Of a stretch of 64,000 nt of DNA, positions 36,023 to 47,400 are shown one piece after another. The DNA is from Chitinophagaceae bacterium (GTDB lineage Bacteria > Bacteroidota > Bacteroidia > Chitinophagales > Chitinophagaceae), in NCBI GenBank assembly GCA_017307755.1, contig JAFKGQ010000004.1, positions 496,001 through 560,000 on the forward strand, written 5' to 3'. Within the stretch, counting starts at the first letter, position 1. The number at the start of each line of letters is the position of its first letter. A program made the translations under genes and the position numbers. The notes below the pieces were generated by a model. The model worked only from the letters and a program-made list of their open reading frames with translations, was not told the DNA's origin and did no database searches.

Positions 36023-38374
36023 ATGAATAGACCCTTACCCCTTATTTTTTTCTTGTTTGCTCTGTTCTTTTTTGCACGCCCATCTTTTGCTGCCGACAAG
36101 GAAGGTCTTATTAAAGGGAAGGTTTTTACGTCTGACGGTCAGCCGGCTGCTGCTGTCACTGTCGAGATCAAAGGCTTATCGAGGAGTACGCTTACTGCGG
36201 AAGACGGTAGCTTTATCTTTCGCCGGCTGACTGCCGGGGCTTATACGATTGTCGTCTCTTTGACGGGCTATACCACTGAGGAACAAGTGCTACAATTGAT
36301 TGACGGCGGCGTTGGCGAACTGAAATTTACATTAAGCGCTTCTGCCGGCGAACTAAAGGAGGTAGTTATCAGAGCAGGGATCAATCGTTTTGCCGACAAA
36401 GAATCCGACGAGGTGGCCCGACTGCCGCTGAAAAACATGGAGAACCCCCAGGTATACAGTGTGGTGGGACAGTCGTTGATCAGGGAACAGATGTCAGTAG
36501 AGCGTACGGACCTCTACCGTAATATCCCCGGCGCCATTCCCAACTTTGCGGCGGGAGGTTCCCAGGGCATGACCCTCAGAGGGTTTATGAATTCAATGGG
36601 TATGCGCAACGGGCTGATCACGAGTGCCGTCGTTCCTCTAAACCCTACCATCCTGGAGAGGGTGGAAGTTTTGAAAGGGCCTTCTGCCACGCTGTTCGGG
36701 AGTAACCGGAACATCAGCTTTGGCGGCGTATACAATTATATTACCAAACGGCCTTACAACAGCAATGGCGGTGAGATAAATGTTTCTGCCGGAAGCTTCA
36801 AACTGGCAAGGATAAGCGCAGATGTCAATGCCCCGGTGAACCAGGACAAAACAGCCCTGTTAAGAGTGATCCTTGCGGGACAGACGGAAGGCAGCTTCCA
36901 GGACCAGGGTTATGCCAAAAATTACACCGTGGCGGCATCTTTCAGCTATCAGGCCAGCGATAAACTGACATTCATCATCGATGGGGAAGTCACCCGCAGC
37001 GCCTATACCTCGGTTTCCCTGGCCTTTGGCAACCTCGCGAAGATCACCACCCGGAACTTCAAAGACCTGCCTCTGGCTTATGACCGGAGCTTTATCAACA
37101 ATAGCGTTGATATACATAACGGCATCAATAACCTCCAGGCAAGGATGGAGTACAGCTTTTTACCCGGCTGGAAATCGCAAACCAATATCCTTTTCTCCGA
37201 AGGCTTTTACCAGAGCATGCTCTGGCCGACCCTGACGCTGCTGACGGACTCTACCATTTCCCGTTCTGTACGTAACCAGACACCGGAGACTTTTGGCAAT
37301 ATCCAACTACAGCAGAACTTTATCGGGGACTTTCAATTGGGGCGTTTACGTAGCCGGCTGGTGGTAGGGTTGGATTACAGCCACAATTATAATAACCTGT
37401 ATCGCGTTACGCTGAATTTCGACACCATTAACATCCACAAGACGGTGGCTGATATGAGCGCTCCAAAGCTGGAACAGCTTTCTGCCGCCAAGGGCTTTAC
37501 AGCCAGCAGCACCACCTCCAACACATACAGCATTTATGCCTCTGATGTACTGGACATAACGCCTTCGCTGATGGCTATGTTGAGCCTGCGTGCCGACCGT
37601 TATACAACGGAAGGGACCCTCAGTCCTTCTACCGGGGTATACACAGGCAGCTATGATCAGAATTCCCTTTCACCTAAGTTCGGTCTGGTGTACCAGATCA
37701 TCCGGGAGCGACTTTCTCTCTTTGGCAATTATATGAATGGCTTTGTCAACCTGGGTCCGGTGACACAACCGGATGGCACTATATTCACCCTTAAGCCACA
37801 AAAAGGGGACCAATGGGAGGCCGGTGTAAAGGCCGACTTGCTGGGACATGCGCTTACCGGCACCCTAAGCTACTATGACATTTCTGTAACCAATAGCACC
37901 CGTACGGAAACCATTAATGGACAGGTGTTTACTTTGCAGGATGGTACCCAGAGGAGCAAGGGCTTCGAAGCCGAGGTCATTACCACGCCGCTGAAGGGGT
38001 TGAATATCGTTGCGGGGTATGCTTACAATGAAAATAAATACCGCAAGGCATCCCAGCTATTGCAAGGGAAATTCCTTACTTTCAGTCCACAGCACATGGG
38101 CAATATCTGGGTAAGCTATCGTTTTCCCGATGGCGTGGCACGCGGACTTGGTCTGGGCATCGGCGGCAACTATGTGGGCGACTGCTGGTTTGAGAGCAGC
38201 AATACCATGAAGCTACCGGCCTATACACTGCTGAATACCGCCCTGTTCTATGAAACGGGTAAATACCGGCTTTCCGTGAAAGCGAACAACCTGCTCAACG
38301 TAAAGTATTGGAATAACAATGGCACACCACAGAAACAGCTGAATTTCCTGGCAGGGGTGGCTTTTAAATGGTGA
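36023..38374 (+). CDS. TonB-dependent siderophore-type receptor
   Basis: A 783-residue outer-membrane receptor. Order: signal peptide ending SFAADKEG, a carboxypeptidase-regulatory-like domain (GKVFTSDGQPAAAVTVEIKG, residues ~30-115), plug (YSVVGQSLIREQM, IPGAIPNFAAGGSQGMTLRG, VEVLKGPSATLFG, residues ~125-250) and a 22-strand-type barrel ending FLAGVAFKW. This is the layout of FoxA/FpvA-like siderophore receptors in Bacteroidota. The 224 bases upstream hold no clear TAnnTTTG box; an AT-rich ATTTATAAAT lies near 35970, but I cannot claim a Fur site. It is separate from the efflux operon by 264 bases. Confidence 0.87.
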   Translation: MNRPLPLIFFLFALFFFARPSFAADKEGLIKGKVFTSDGQPAAAVTVEIKGLSRSTLTAEDGSFIFRRLTAGAYTIVVSLTGYTTEEQVLQLIDGGVGELKFTLSASAGELKEVVIRAGINRFADKESDEVARLPLKNMENPQVYSVVGQSLIREQMSVERTDLYRNIPGAIPNFAAGGSQGMTLRGFMNSMGMRNGLITSAVVPLNPTILERVEVLKGPSATLFGSNRNISFGGVYNYITKRPYNSNGGEINVSAGSFKLARISADVNAPVNQDKTALLRVILAGQTEGSFQDQGYAKNYTVAASFSYQASDKLTFIIDGEVTRSAYTSVSLAFGNLAKITTRNFKDLPLAYDRSFINNSVDIHNGINNLQARMEYSFLPGWKSQTNILFSEGFYQSMLWPTLTLLTDSTISRSVRNQTPETFGNIQLQQNFIGDFQLGRLRSRLVVGLDYSHNYNNLYRVTLNFDTINIHKTVADMSAPKLEQLSAAKGFTASSTTSNTYSIYASDVLDITPSLMAMLSLRADRYTTEGTLSPSTGVYTGSYDQNSLSPKFGLVYQIIRERLSLFGNYMNGFVNLGPVTQPDGTIFTLKPQKGDQWEAGVKADLLGHALTGTLSYYDISVTNSTRTETINGQVFTLQDGTQRSKGFEAEVITTPLKGLNIVAGYAYNENKYRKASQLLQGKFLTFSPQHMGNIWVSYRFPDGVARGLGLGIGGNYVGDCWFESSNTMKLPAYTLLNTALFYETGKYRLSVKANNLLNVKYWNNNGTPQKQLNFLAGVAFKW

Positions 38375-38638
38375 GCCTGCCGGTCTGCCTCAAAATGTTA
38401 ATTTCAGGCATTTCACCCGGCAAAATATTTTTCCGGCCGGTCATATGGCCCTAATGATCTTAATTCCTTTTTAATAGGGGTTCTTTACAAAAAGAACAAT
38501 ATTTGCATCATTGACTTTACGGCCTGTCTTGTCATACTCCTACATTGACCTTTTACTCCTGATCTGACATAAATGTATTGTCCCTTGGGCATGCGTGTTG
38601 CTGCATGTCCGGAAAGGTCGTCTTGTGAAAATTTTAAT

Positions 38639-40009
38639 ATGGATATGTCAAAGATCGTAGGATTAGTTATCAAAAACTTGTTATGCTTCTTCGTATGGAT
38701 GTGCATATCGTCAGCCATTTTTGCACAGGCGGCAGGCGAGCGGGATACCACCGGTGCGCTAACCCTGGACCAATGCGTGGATTATGCGCTAAAGCACCAA
38801 CCGTTGATCAACCAGACCATCATCGGCCAGGCCATCGTCCGGGCTACCAATTCCATCAATACGGCAGGCTGGCTTCCCCAGGCCGGGATCTCCGGTAATC
38901 TCACGCACTATCTCAGTCTGCCTACCAATTTTATCAAGAACAGCAGCACCGGAGCCATCACTCAACAAAAGACGGGGGTGGTCAATACGTTCGCGCCTGT
39001 GCTTTCTGTTACACAAACTATCTTTAACCCGGCCCTGCTGTATGCATCAAAAAGCGCCTCGCTGTATGTCCGGCAGGCTGAACAGTTCACCGACAGTGCC
39101 AAAATAGATATTGTCGCAGCCGTTAGTAAAACCTTCTACAGCCTGCTGCTCACGCTGGAGCAGATCAACGTGCTGAAAGAGGATACCGCCCGTCTTAACA
39201 AGAACCTCCACGACGCCTACCACCAGTACCAGGGTGGCATCGTAGATGAAACGGACTACGATCAGGCGGCTATTTCCCTGAACAATTCGCTTGCGCAGCT
39301 AAGACAAGCCGTATTGAATGTAGACCCGCAATACGCGCTGCTAAAACAGGTGATGGGTTATCCTCCTGCAGGGCGGTTCAACATCCTCTATGATACGGCA
39401 AGGATGATGAACGATATTTCCATTGATACCACGCAGCAGCTGCAGTACGAGCGGCGTATCGAGTTCCGGCAGCTGCAGACATCCCGGCAGCTGCAAGGCC
39501 AGCTGGTGGATTATTACCGCAAGGCCTGGATCCCTACCGTAGGAGCTTTCTTTGATTATGATTACGCTTTTCAAAATAATAGTTTTAGCAAGCTTTTCAG
39601 CCAGTCCTATCCATATTCTTATGTGGGCCTCTCCCTGAACCTGCCCATCTTCACCGGCCTTGCACGTGTACAGAATATCCGTAAAGCCCGGCTGCAACTC
39701 CAACTGCTGGACTGGCAGGAAGCCGGTCTTCGCAATGTCATCTATTCGGAGTACACAGGCGCGCTGGCCGGCTATAAAAGCAATTTGTACAATCTGCATA
39801 CTACCCGTGAGAACACAGACCTGGCCAGGAAGGTCTATGACATTGTACAGCTGCAATATCAACAGGGCACTGTGCCCTATCTCAATGTCATTACCGCAGA
39901 ATCCAATCTGATCCAGGCGGAGATAGGTTATCAGAATGCGCTTTTTCAACTCCTGTCCAGCAAGATCGATCTTGAAAAGGCCATGGGTATTATTACCGTT
40001 CAACATTAA
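38639..40009 (+). CDS. TolC-family outer-membrane efflux protein
   Basis: A 456-residue outer-membrane channel for the RND pump encoded downstream. Signal peptide (LLCFFVWMCISSAIFAQ), then TLDQCVDYALKHQPLINQTI, the standard TolC opening, and two long alpha-helical repeats (for example YDQAAISLNNSLAQLRQAVL, and QYQQGTVPYLNVITAESNLI near the end of repeat two). I chose the ATG at 38639 (or 38645), which gives a proper signal peptide; the frame is open to 38573 but those residues do not fit one. The adaptor gene follows by eight bases. Confidence 0.9.
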   Translation: MDMSKIVGLVIKNLLCFFVWMCISSAIFAQAAGERDTTGALTLDQCVDYALKHQPLINQTIIGQAIVRATNSINTAGWLPQAGISGNLTHYLSLPTNFIKNSSTGAITQQKTGVVNTFAPVLSVTQTIFNPALLYASKSASLYVRQAEQFTDSAKIDIVAAVSKTFYSLLLTLEQINVLKEDTARLNKNLHDAYHQYQGGIVDETDYDQAAISLNNSLAQLRQAVLNVDPQYALLKQVMGYPPAGRFNILYDTARMMNDISIDTTQQLQYERRIEFRQLQTSRQLQGQLVDYYRKAWIPTVGAFFDYDYAFQNNSFSKLFSQSYPYSYVGLSLNLPIFTGLARVQNIRKARLQLQLLDWQEAGLRNVIYSEYTGALAGYKSNLYNLHTTRENTDLARKVYDIVQLQYQQGTVPYLNVITAESNLIQAEIGYQNALFQLLSSKIDLEKAMGIITVQH

Positions 40010-40017
40010 TCCTTTAT

Positions 40018-41157
40018 ATGAGTAGACAGGTATCGATATTGATCCTCTGCAGCAGCCTGGCGATACTTTCCTGCCAGGATCCACGTCCGGCGCCGGCTTC
40101 CGCGACGCCCGTCAATCTTGCCGTAGTAAAGTCGCAACCCGTACTTTATTATGACGACTATCCGGCTACCACGCAGGCGCTTAGCCAGGTAGACCTGCAT
40201 GCACAGGTGACGGGCTATATAACAGGCATTTATTTTAACGAGGGTTCGCATGTGCATAAAGGCGAGAAGCTTTACGCCATCGACGAGCGGCTTTACCAGG
40301 CTGCCTACGACCAGGCCGCGGCCAATGTACAGGTGGCGGAAGGCAATCAAAAACAGGCGCAGCAGGATGCCGACCGGTACGAGTACCTGAACCAGCACAA
40401 TGCGGTAGCCAGACAGGTGCTGGATCACGCGGAGATAGCCCTTCAAAATGCAAAGAACGAGGTTGCGGCCGCCCGGCAAGCGCTAAAGACAGCCGCCACC
40501 AACCTGACTTACTCAATAATTACGGCTCCCTTTGATGGGACCGTGGGTTTCAGCCAGGTCAAGCTGGGGAACCTGGTGACGGTGGGCGCGACGACGCTCA
40601 CGACCATATCCACGGATGAACCCATGGCGGTGGATTTTTTGGCTAACGAGGCGCAGCTGCCCCAGTATGAAGACCTGCAGCGTACGAAGCAAAAGGAGCC
40701 GGACTCGCTGTTTACGATCATCATGCCGGGCAAGAAGCTATATCCCTACAGTGGTAAGATATCTGTCATCGACAGGGCCGTGGACCCGCAGACGGGGACG
40801 ATACGGATACGACTGGTATTTCCCAATCCGCGGAATGACCTGCGGGCGGGAATGAGCTGTGTACTGCGGGTACATAACCTGGAGCCGGGACCGCAGATCA
40901 CGATACCGGGCAAGGCAGTGGTGGAGCAGATGGGGGAGTACTTTGTTTTTATTGCCCGGGACTCGGCGGCGCATCTGATGGCTATGCAGGTGAAGGTGGA
41001 AGAGGGGAAAACGATAGGATCGAACGTCATTATTACAAAGGGGTTGAAAGAAGGGGACCGTATCGTGGTGGATGGGGTGCAGGCATTGCATGACGGATCG
41101 GCTATCACGACGGCGAACAAACGGGGACCTGCCGCCGCAGGAGGAAGGGGGAAATAA
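40018..41157 (+). CDS. RND efflux periplasmic adaptor (membrane fusion lipoprotein)
   Basis: A 379-residue adaptor linking the inner-membrane permeases to the TolC channel. Lipobox LSC (Cys19) after a signal peptide. Then VDLHAQVTGYITGIYFNEGS (lipoyl half), an alpha-hairpin ~95-165 (AEGNQKQAQQDADRYEYLNQ), the second lipoyl half with ITAPFDGTVGFSQVKLGNLV, a beta-barrel domain (TDEPMAVDFLANEAQLP) and a membrane-proximal end (GLKEGDRIVVDGVQALHDGS). All parts of an AcrA/MexE-like adaptor are present. Confidence 0.92.
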   Translation: MSRQVSILILCSSLAILSCQDPRPAPASATPVNLAVVKSQPVLYYDDYPATTQALSQVDLHAQVTGYITGIYFNEGSHVHKGEKLYAIDERLYQAAYDQAAANVQVAEGNQKQAQQDADRYEYLNQHNAVARQVLDHAEIALQNAKNEVAAARQALKTAATNLTYSIITAPFDGTVGFSQVKLGNLVTVGATTLTTISTDEPMAVDFLANEAQLPQYEDLQRTKQKEPDSLFTIIMPGKKLYPYSGKISVIDRAVDPQTGTIRIRLVFPNPRNDLRAGMSCVLRVHNLEPGPQITIPGKAVVEQMGEYFVFIARDSAAHLMAMQVKVEEGKTIGSNVIITKGLKEGDRIVVDGVQALHDGSAITTANKRGPAAAGGRGK

Positions 41158-41159
41158 CT

Positions 41160-44100
41160 ATGATCGCAAATACTTTTATCAAGCGGCCTGTGACGGCCAT
41201 TGTCATCAGCATTGTACTGGTGATCACGGGGACGATCTGTATTGCCGTGCTGCCCATTGATCAGTACCCGGACATTACGCCGCCGTTGGTGCAGGTGAAT
41301 GCGCAGTTTACGGGGGCGGACGCCCAGACGGTGGAGCAGACAGTAGCGACGCCTATAGAGCAGCAGGTGAACGGCACGCCGGGGATGGAATACATGCAAA
41401 GCAATAGCACGAACAATGGGCAGATGACGATGAACGTCACTTTTGGTATCGGGACGGATATCGATATTGCAACGCTGGATGTACAAAACAGGGTTAGCAT
41501 TGCCACGCCGCTGGTGCCTTCCGTCGCCAGCCGTCTGGGGATCACAGTGCGTGCAGTAAATCCAAGCATGTTGATGATGGTGGCCTTGTATTCGCCAAAG
41601 GGTACACATAACATTACCTTTCTCGACAACTATACCAATATTTTCGTACAGGATGCCTTGCTGCGCGTGCCGGGCGTAGGTACGATCACCCGGTTTACCG
41701 ACGACTTCAGCATGCGGATATGGATGAATCCGCAGAAGATGGCGGCATACAGTCTGACGCCGCAGGATATCATCAATGCGCTGAATGCACAGAATGTCCA
41801 GGTGGCGGCCGGCTCGGCGGGAGTACCTCCACAGTTGCCGACACAGACGTTCGAGATTGGTATTCTTGTAAATGGACGTCTTAGCAAACCTTCGGAGTTT
41901 CAGAATATCATCGTAAAGACGGTGCCCTCTACGGGGGAACTGGTCTATCTGAAAGATGTGGCGCGGGTGGAGCTGGGTAAGTTCACGTTCGCCAGCAATT
42001 CATTCGTGGATGGGAAAAGAGCCTCTTATCTGCAGATATACCAATCCCCGGGGAGCAATGCATTGCGTACGGCGGAGGGGATCTATAAGGAACTGGCGGA
42101 ACTGAAGAAATTCTTTCCGGCGGATGTAGAATACTCGGTGCCTTTCGAGTCGGTGACAGTAGTAAAGGTGTCGATGCAAGATGTAGTGGGTACGCTGCTG
42201 ATGACGCTGGGGCTGGTGGCGGTGGTGGTATTCCTCTTCCTGCAAAACCTGCGCTCTACGCTGATACCTGTGCTGGCAATACCCGTGTCCATAGTAGGTA
42301 CTTTTTGTTTTTTTATCCCTCTGGGATTTACCATCAATACGCTGACGATGTTTGGATTTGTGCTGGCCATCGGTATTGTGGTGGACGACGCGATCATCGT
42401 GGTGGAGGCGGTACAGCATTACATCGACGAAAAGGGGATGTCCCCAAAAGAAGCCACCTATTATGCGATGAAAGATATTTCGGCGCCGGTGGTGGCGATC
42501 GCGTTAATACTGGCGGCTGTCTTTGTGCCGGTGGGTTTTATACCCGGCATAGTCGGGCGGCTCTATCAGCAGTTTGCGATAACCATCGCCATTTCGGTCA
42601 TTATCTCGGCCTTTATCGCCCTGTCCCTGACGCCGGCGTTATGTACGTTGCTGCTGAAACCGACCAGGATCAAAAAAGAGGCGAGGGGTATCAATAAACT
42701 GTTCTATCGATTTAACACCTGGTTCGAAAGGGTGACGGACAAATATTCGCTGGGGGTAAAACGAAGCATCAGGGCGTCGCGGTTCATACTGGTGATACTA
42801 CTCTGTATCCTTATCGGGGCGGTATTCCTGTTCAGACATAAACCAACGGGCTTTATCCCATCGGAAGACGACGGCAATATCTATGTCACTTTCCAGCTGC
42901 CGCCTGCTTCTTCGACGGCGGCATCGGTGAATGTCATGTCACAGATCATGAAGGTAGTTTCGACCACGCCGGGGATAGCTCACTATGCGGCCTTGTCGGG
43001 CCTCAATGTCATAACAAACGCGTCCAACTCCAACTGCGGCACGATCTATTGCCAACTGAAACCCTGGGATGAAAGACATGGCAGGGATGAGGAGGTGCCG
43101 GGTATTCTCGATGTACTACAGCGGCGTATCGCTGACGCGGGTGTCCGTAATGCGAATGTAGAGGTGATCCAGCCATCGCCTATCCCGGGTATTGGCGCCA
43201 GCGTAGGGTTCACGGTGCAGATAGAACAACGGAGTACGAACGACGATATCCATGCGTTTGAAAAAGTGGTAAATAATTTTATTGCAGAGGCGAATAAGGA
43301 CCCTGCCGTTGCCAATGCCTACAGTTTTTATTCGGCCCATACGCCCGCGTACAATCTGTCGGTGGACCGGGAGAAATGCGAGAAGCTGGGGGTCAATGTG
43401 GGAGATGTATTTACGACCATTCAGGCTTTTATGGGAAGTCTTTATATCAATGACTTTACCACCTATAACAGGACCTTTCATGTAGTGGTGCAGGCGGACA
43501 CAGTGTTCCGGAGCATGATCTCGGATATGGATAAGTATTATGTACGTAACCAGTCAGGCCAGATGCTGCCGCTGGGAACGCTGATCAGTTATCAGCCGAC
43601 GGAGACGGCGCCCCTGATATCCCATTTTAATATCTTCCGCACGGCGGAGGTGGACGGGGTGCCTGCGACGGGCGTGAGCAGTACGCGGGCGCTGGAGGCG
43701 TTGAAAAGGATCGCGACAAATGTGCTGCCGACGGGCTATACGTATGAGTTCTCAGGCCTCAGTTACGAAGAAGTAAAGGCGGGTTCCGCAACAGTATATA
43801 TCTTTTTGTTCTCGATCACGTTCGTCTTCCTGTTTCTTGCCGCCTTGTACGAGAGCTGGTCGGTGCCTTTCAGCGTACTGCTGGCGGTGCCGATCGGTGC
43901 TTTTGGAGCGATACTGGCGCTGGAGCTCGTGCCAAAGCTGACGGACAATGTTTATGCGCAAATAGGGCTTATTACGCTGGTCGGGCTGGCGGCCAAGAAT
44001 GCAATCCTTATCGTGGAATTTGCCAAGGTGCGGGTGGACAGAGGTGAGGACCTGATCGCATCGACGCTGGAGGCGGTGAAACTGCGTCTGCGTCCCATTG

Positions 44101-44405
44101 TCATGACGTCGTTGGCCTTTATCCTGGGGGTATTGCCACTCGTGTTTGCTTCGGGAGCAGGCGCGGTAGCGCGGAGGACCATCGGGCTTACCGTATTAGG
44201 GGGGATGCTGGCGGCCTCGACGCTGGCGATCTTTATCGTACCGGTGCTTTTCGTGCTGATCACCCGGGCATCCTATGGGAAGAAAAAACTGGAATATCTC
44301 AAGGCCCATCATGAGGAGCTGATGGAAAAAGCAAAGAAGGTGGAGGCGCAAAGCATAGATCCGGAACTCGAGTTCGAGATACAAAAATCGCGGGACCTCT
44401 TATGA
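41160..44405 (+). CDS. RND multidrug efflux permease (HAE1 type), first of two
   Basis: A 1081-residue inner-membrane proton/drug antiporter. Twelve helices with two large periplasmic loops; the first helix begins ANTFIKRPVTAIVISIVL. The proton-relay Asp pair is at 409-410 (IGIVVDDAIIVVEAV) and the Lys in AAKNAILIVEFAKVR (helix 10). PVSIVGTFCFF and LALELVPKLTDN fit family blocks. It lies two bases after the adaptor and overlaps the second permease by four bases (ATGA at 44402-44405). Both charged-residue sets are intact, so it should be active by itself. Confidence 0.93.
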   Translation: MIANTFIKRPVTAIVISIVLVITGTICIAVLPIDQYPDITPPLVQVNAQFTGADAQTVEQTVATPIEQQVNGTPGMEYMQSNSTNNGQMTMNVTFGIGTDIDIATLDVQNRVSIATPLVPSVASRLGITVRAVNPSMLMMVALYSPKGTHNITFLDNYTNIFVQDALLRVPGVGTITRFTDDFSMRIWMNPQKMAAYSLTPQDIINALNAQNVQVAAGSAGVPPQLPTQTFEIGILVNGRLSKPSEFQNIIVKTVPSTGELVYLKDVARVELGKFTFASNSFVDGKRASYLQIYQSPGSNALRTAEGIYKELAELKKFFPADVEYSVPFESVTVVKVSMQDVVGTLLMTLGLVAVVVFLFLQNLRSTLIPVLAIPVSIVGTFCFFIPLGFTINTLTMFGFVLAIGIVVDDAIIVVEAVQHYIDEKGMSPKEATYYAMKDISAPVVAIALILAAVFVPVGFIPGIVGRLYQQFAITIAISVIISAFIALSLTPALCTLLLKPTRIKKEARGINKLFYRFNTWFERVTDKYSLGVKRSIRASRFILVILLCILIGAVFLFRHKPTGFIPSEDDGNIYVTFQLPPASSTAASVNVMSQIMKVVSTTPGIAHYAALSGLNVITNASNSNCGTIYCQLKPWDERHGRDEEVPGILDVLQRRIADAGVRNANVEVIQPSPIPGIGASVGFTVQIEQRSTNDDIHAFEKVVNNFIAEANKDPAVANAYSFYSAHTPAYNLSVDREKCEKLGVNVGDVFTTIQAFMGSLYINDFTTYNRTFHVVVQADTVFRSMISDMDKYYVRNQSGQMLPLGTLISYQPTETAPLISHFNIFRTAEVDGVPATGVSSTRALEALKRIATNVLPTGYTYEFSGLSYEEVKAGSATVYIFLFSITFVFLFLAALYESWSVPFSVLLAVPIGAFGAILALELVPKLTDNVYAQIGLITLVGLAAKNAILIVEFAKVRVDRGEDLIASTLEAVKLRLRPIVMTSLAFILGVLPLVFASGAGAVARRTIGLTVLGGMLAASTLAIFIVPVLFVLITRASYGKKKLEYLKAHHEELMEKAKKVEAQSIDPELEFEIQKSRDLL

Positions 44406-47400
44406 TAGCTAATACATTTATCAAGCGCCCGGTGACGGCCATCGTCATATCCATCGTCCTGATCATCTCAGGTACGATATGTATATTCAACCTGGCGGTG
44501 GATCAATACCCGAACATCTCTCCTCCATCGGTGTCGATCACGGGGCAGTATACAGGCGCGGATGCGCAGACGGTGGAGCAGACGGTAGCAGTGCCCATCG
44601 AGGAGCAGGTGAATGGGACGCCGGGGATGGAGTATATGCAAAGCACGAATACGAATTCGGGGAATATGAATATCAGCGTGACATTCAATGTGGGCACAAA
44701 TGTTCATATTGCGGCGCTGAACGTGCAGAACAGGGTGGGTATCGCCTCGCCGCAGCTGCCCTCGGTGGTGAGCAAACTGGGACTTACGGTGCGGGCGCGT
44801 AACCCGGACCAGCTGATGATGGTAGCGATATATTCCCCGAAGGGTACGCATAACATCACCTTCCTGGATAATTATACAAACATCTTTGTAGAGGATGCCC
44901 TGCTGCGCGTGCCGGGGGTGGGGGATATCCAGACGAGGACAGATCAGTTCAGCATGCGCGTGTGGCTGGACCCGAATAAAATGGCAAATTACGGGTTGAT
45001 GCCAAAAGATGTAATAAGTGCATTAGATTCACAGAATGTATATGTAGCCGCAGGATCGGTGGGCGCCCCTCCGCAGAACAACGCCCAATCCTACGAGCTG
45101 AGCGTGTTGCCGAATGGTCAGCTGCAAAAAGCATCGGATTATGAGAATGTGGTAGTAAAGAAAATACCCGACAGTGGACAGGGAGGAGGACGGCTGGTAT
45201 ATCTGCGGGACGTAGCACGGGTGCAACTGGGGAAGTTCACCTTTTCGGGGAACTCTTTTGTGGATGGGAAACGGGCTTCTTTTCTTATGGTATATCAGGC
45301 GCCGGGGAGCAATGCATTGCAGACGGCGGAGAACGTATACAAGGAATTGGAAGGACTGAAGAAATTCTTTCCCCCGGACGTGGATTATAAAGTACCTTTC
45401 GAGTCGGTGACGATCATCAATGTATCGATACATGAGGTGGTGGTCACCTTGTTACAGGCGTTGGGGCTGGTGGCGGTGGTGGTATTTCTCTTCCTGCAGA
45501 ACCTGCGTTCAACGCTGATACCCATCCTTGCCATACCCGTGTCCATATTAGGGACCTTCTGTTTTTTTATCCCGCTGGGTTTTACTATCAATACGCTGAC
45601 GCTGTTCGGGTTTGTGCTGGCCATCGGGATCGTGGTGGACGATGCGATCATCGTGGTAGAGGCGGTACAACATTATATCGACGAAAAGGGGATGTCGCCA
45701 AAGGAGGCTAGCTATCATGCGATGCGGGACATTTCGGCGCCGGTGGTGGCGATCGCGTTGATATTGGCATCAGTGTTTGTCCCGGTGGGTTTTATACCCG
45801 GGATCGTGGGCAGGCTGTATCAGCAGTTTGCGATCACGATCGCGATCTCAGTGATCATATCGGCCTTTACGGCTCTGTCGCTGACGCCCGCATTGTGCAG
45901 TCTCTTGCTGCGGCCTTCCCATATGGAGATAAGGCACAATTTTATGGCTAGCTTCTTTGTGAGATTTAATCGTGGCTTTGAAAAGATGACGGAGCGATAT
46001 GGAAATGGGGTCAGACGTTGTATCAAGGGGGCAAGATATGTGGTGATCCTGCTGTTGTGTATCATTGTGGGAGCTGTCTGGCTATTCAAGATAAAACCTT
46101 CCAGCTTTATCCCGACGGAAGACGATGGACGGCTCTATGTCACTTACCAGTTGCCGGAAGCTTCTTCGGTGACGCAGTCGGTAGAAACCATCACCAGGCT
46201 GATGGGGATCGTGGGGAATACACCGGGTGTAAATCATTTTGCTGCCTTGTCGGGGTTGAATATCCTCAACGGGGGGGCAAACTCCAATAATGGGACGATC
46301 TTTGTCATGTTAAAACCCTGGGAAGACCGAAAGACGCCGGGTGAGCGGCTGCCGGGACTGATCAATGTCATACAGGAGCGTATCGCCAGGGCGGGGATCA
46401 AGAATGCCAATGTGGTGGTGGCGGCTCCTCCGCCCATCCGGGGGATTGGCCGTGCGGCGGGATTCTCCATGCAGATAGAACAGGGCAATACAAATGATGA
46501 CGTCCACCAGTTCGAGAATGTGATAAAAAAATTTGTGGCCGCTTGTAAGAAGAACCCGGCTACTTCCACCGCCTTCTGCTATTTTGGGGCGCATACACCC
46601 AGCTACAACCTGACGGTAGACAGGGATAAATGTCAGAAGTTAGGGGTAAGCATCTCGGATGTCTTTAACACGATGCAGGCCTATATGGGTAGTCTCTTCG
46701 TAAACAACTTTACGTTATATAACCGTACGTTCCACGTGGTGGTGCAGGCCGATACGGCCTTTCGGGCCCTTATCTCCAATATGGATAAATATTATGTGCG
46801 TAACCAGTCGGGGCAGATGCTGCCCTTGGGTACACTGATCCATTATGACCCGGTGGAGACGGCGCCGTTGATCACGCATTTCAATATATTCCGCAGCGCG
46901 GAGGTGGATGGATCGACGCCGGTGGGCTATAGTTCGGGTCAAGGTATCGCAGCATTGAAGGAGATTGCGGCCCGTGTGCTTCCACAGGGTTATAAATATG
47001 AATTTTCAGGACTTAGTTACGAAGAGATCAAGGCGGGGCAGACGACAGTGTATATATTCGCCTTTTCGATATTATTTGTGTTTTTGTTCCTGGCGGCCCT
47101 GTATGAGAGCTGGTCAGTACCCTTGTCGGTGATGCTGGCCTTCCCGATCAGCGCCTTTGGGGCCATATTGACGCTGACATTCCTACCCATGCTGACAAAT
47201 AATGTTTATGCACAGATAGGACTGATCACGCTGATCGGTCTTTCGGCCAAAAATGCTATCCTCATCGTTGAATTTGCCAAGGTGCGTGTAGACAGAGGGG
47301 AACCATTGTTACAGTCCACGCTGGAGGCCGTAAAGCTGCGTTTGCGGCCCATCGTAATGACATCGCTGGCCTTTATACTGGGGGTGATGCCGCTGGTACT

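Noticed and set aside
38575..38584. GTATTGTCCC, also seen as TTGTCCC near 51964 and inverted near 57042, as a shared regulatory motif
   Set aside because: A 7- to 11-base match between intergenic regions is expected several times by chance in a window of this size.
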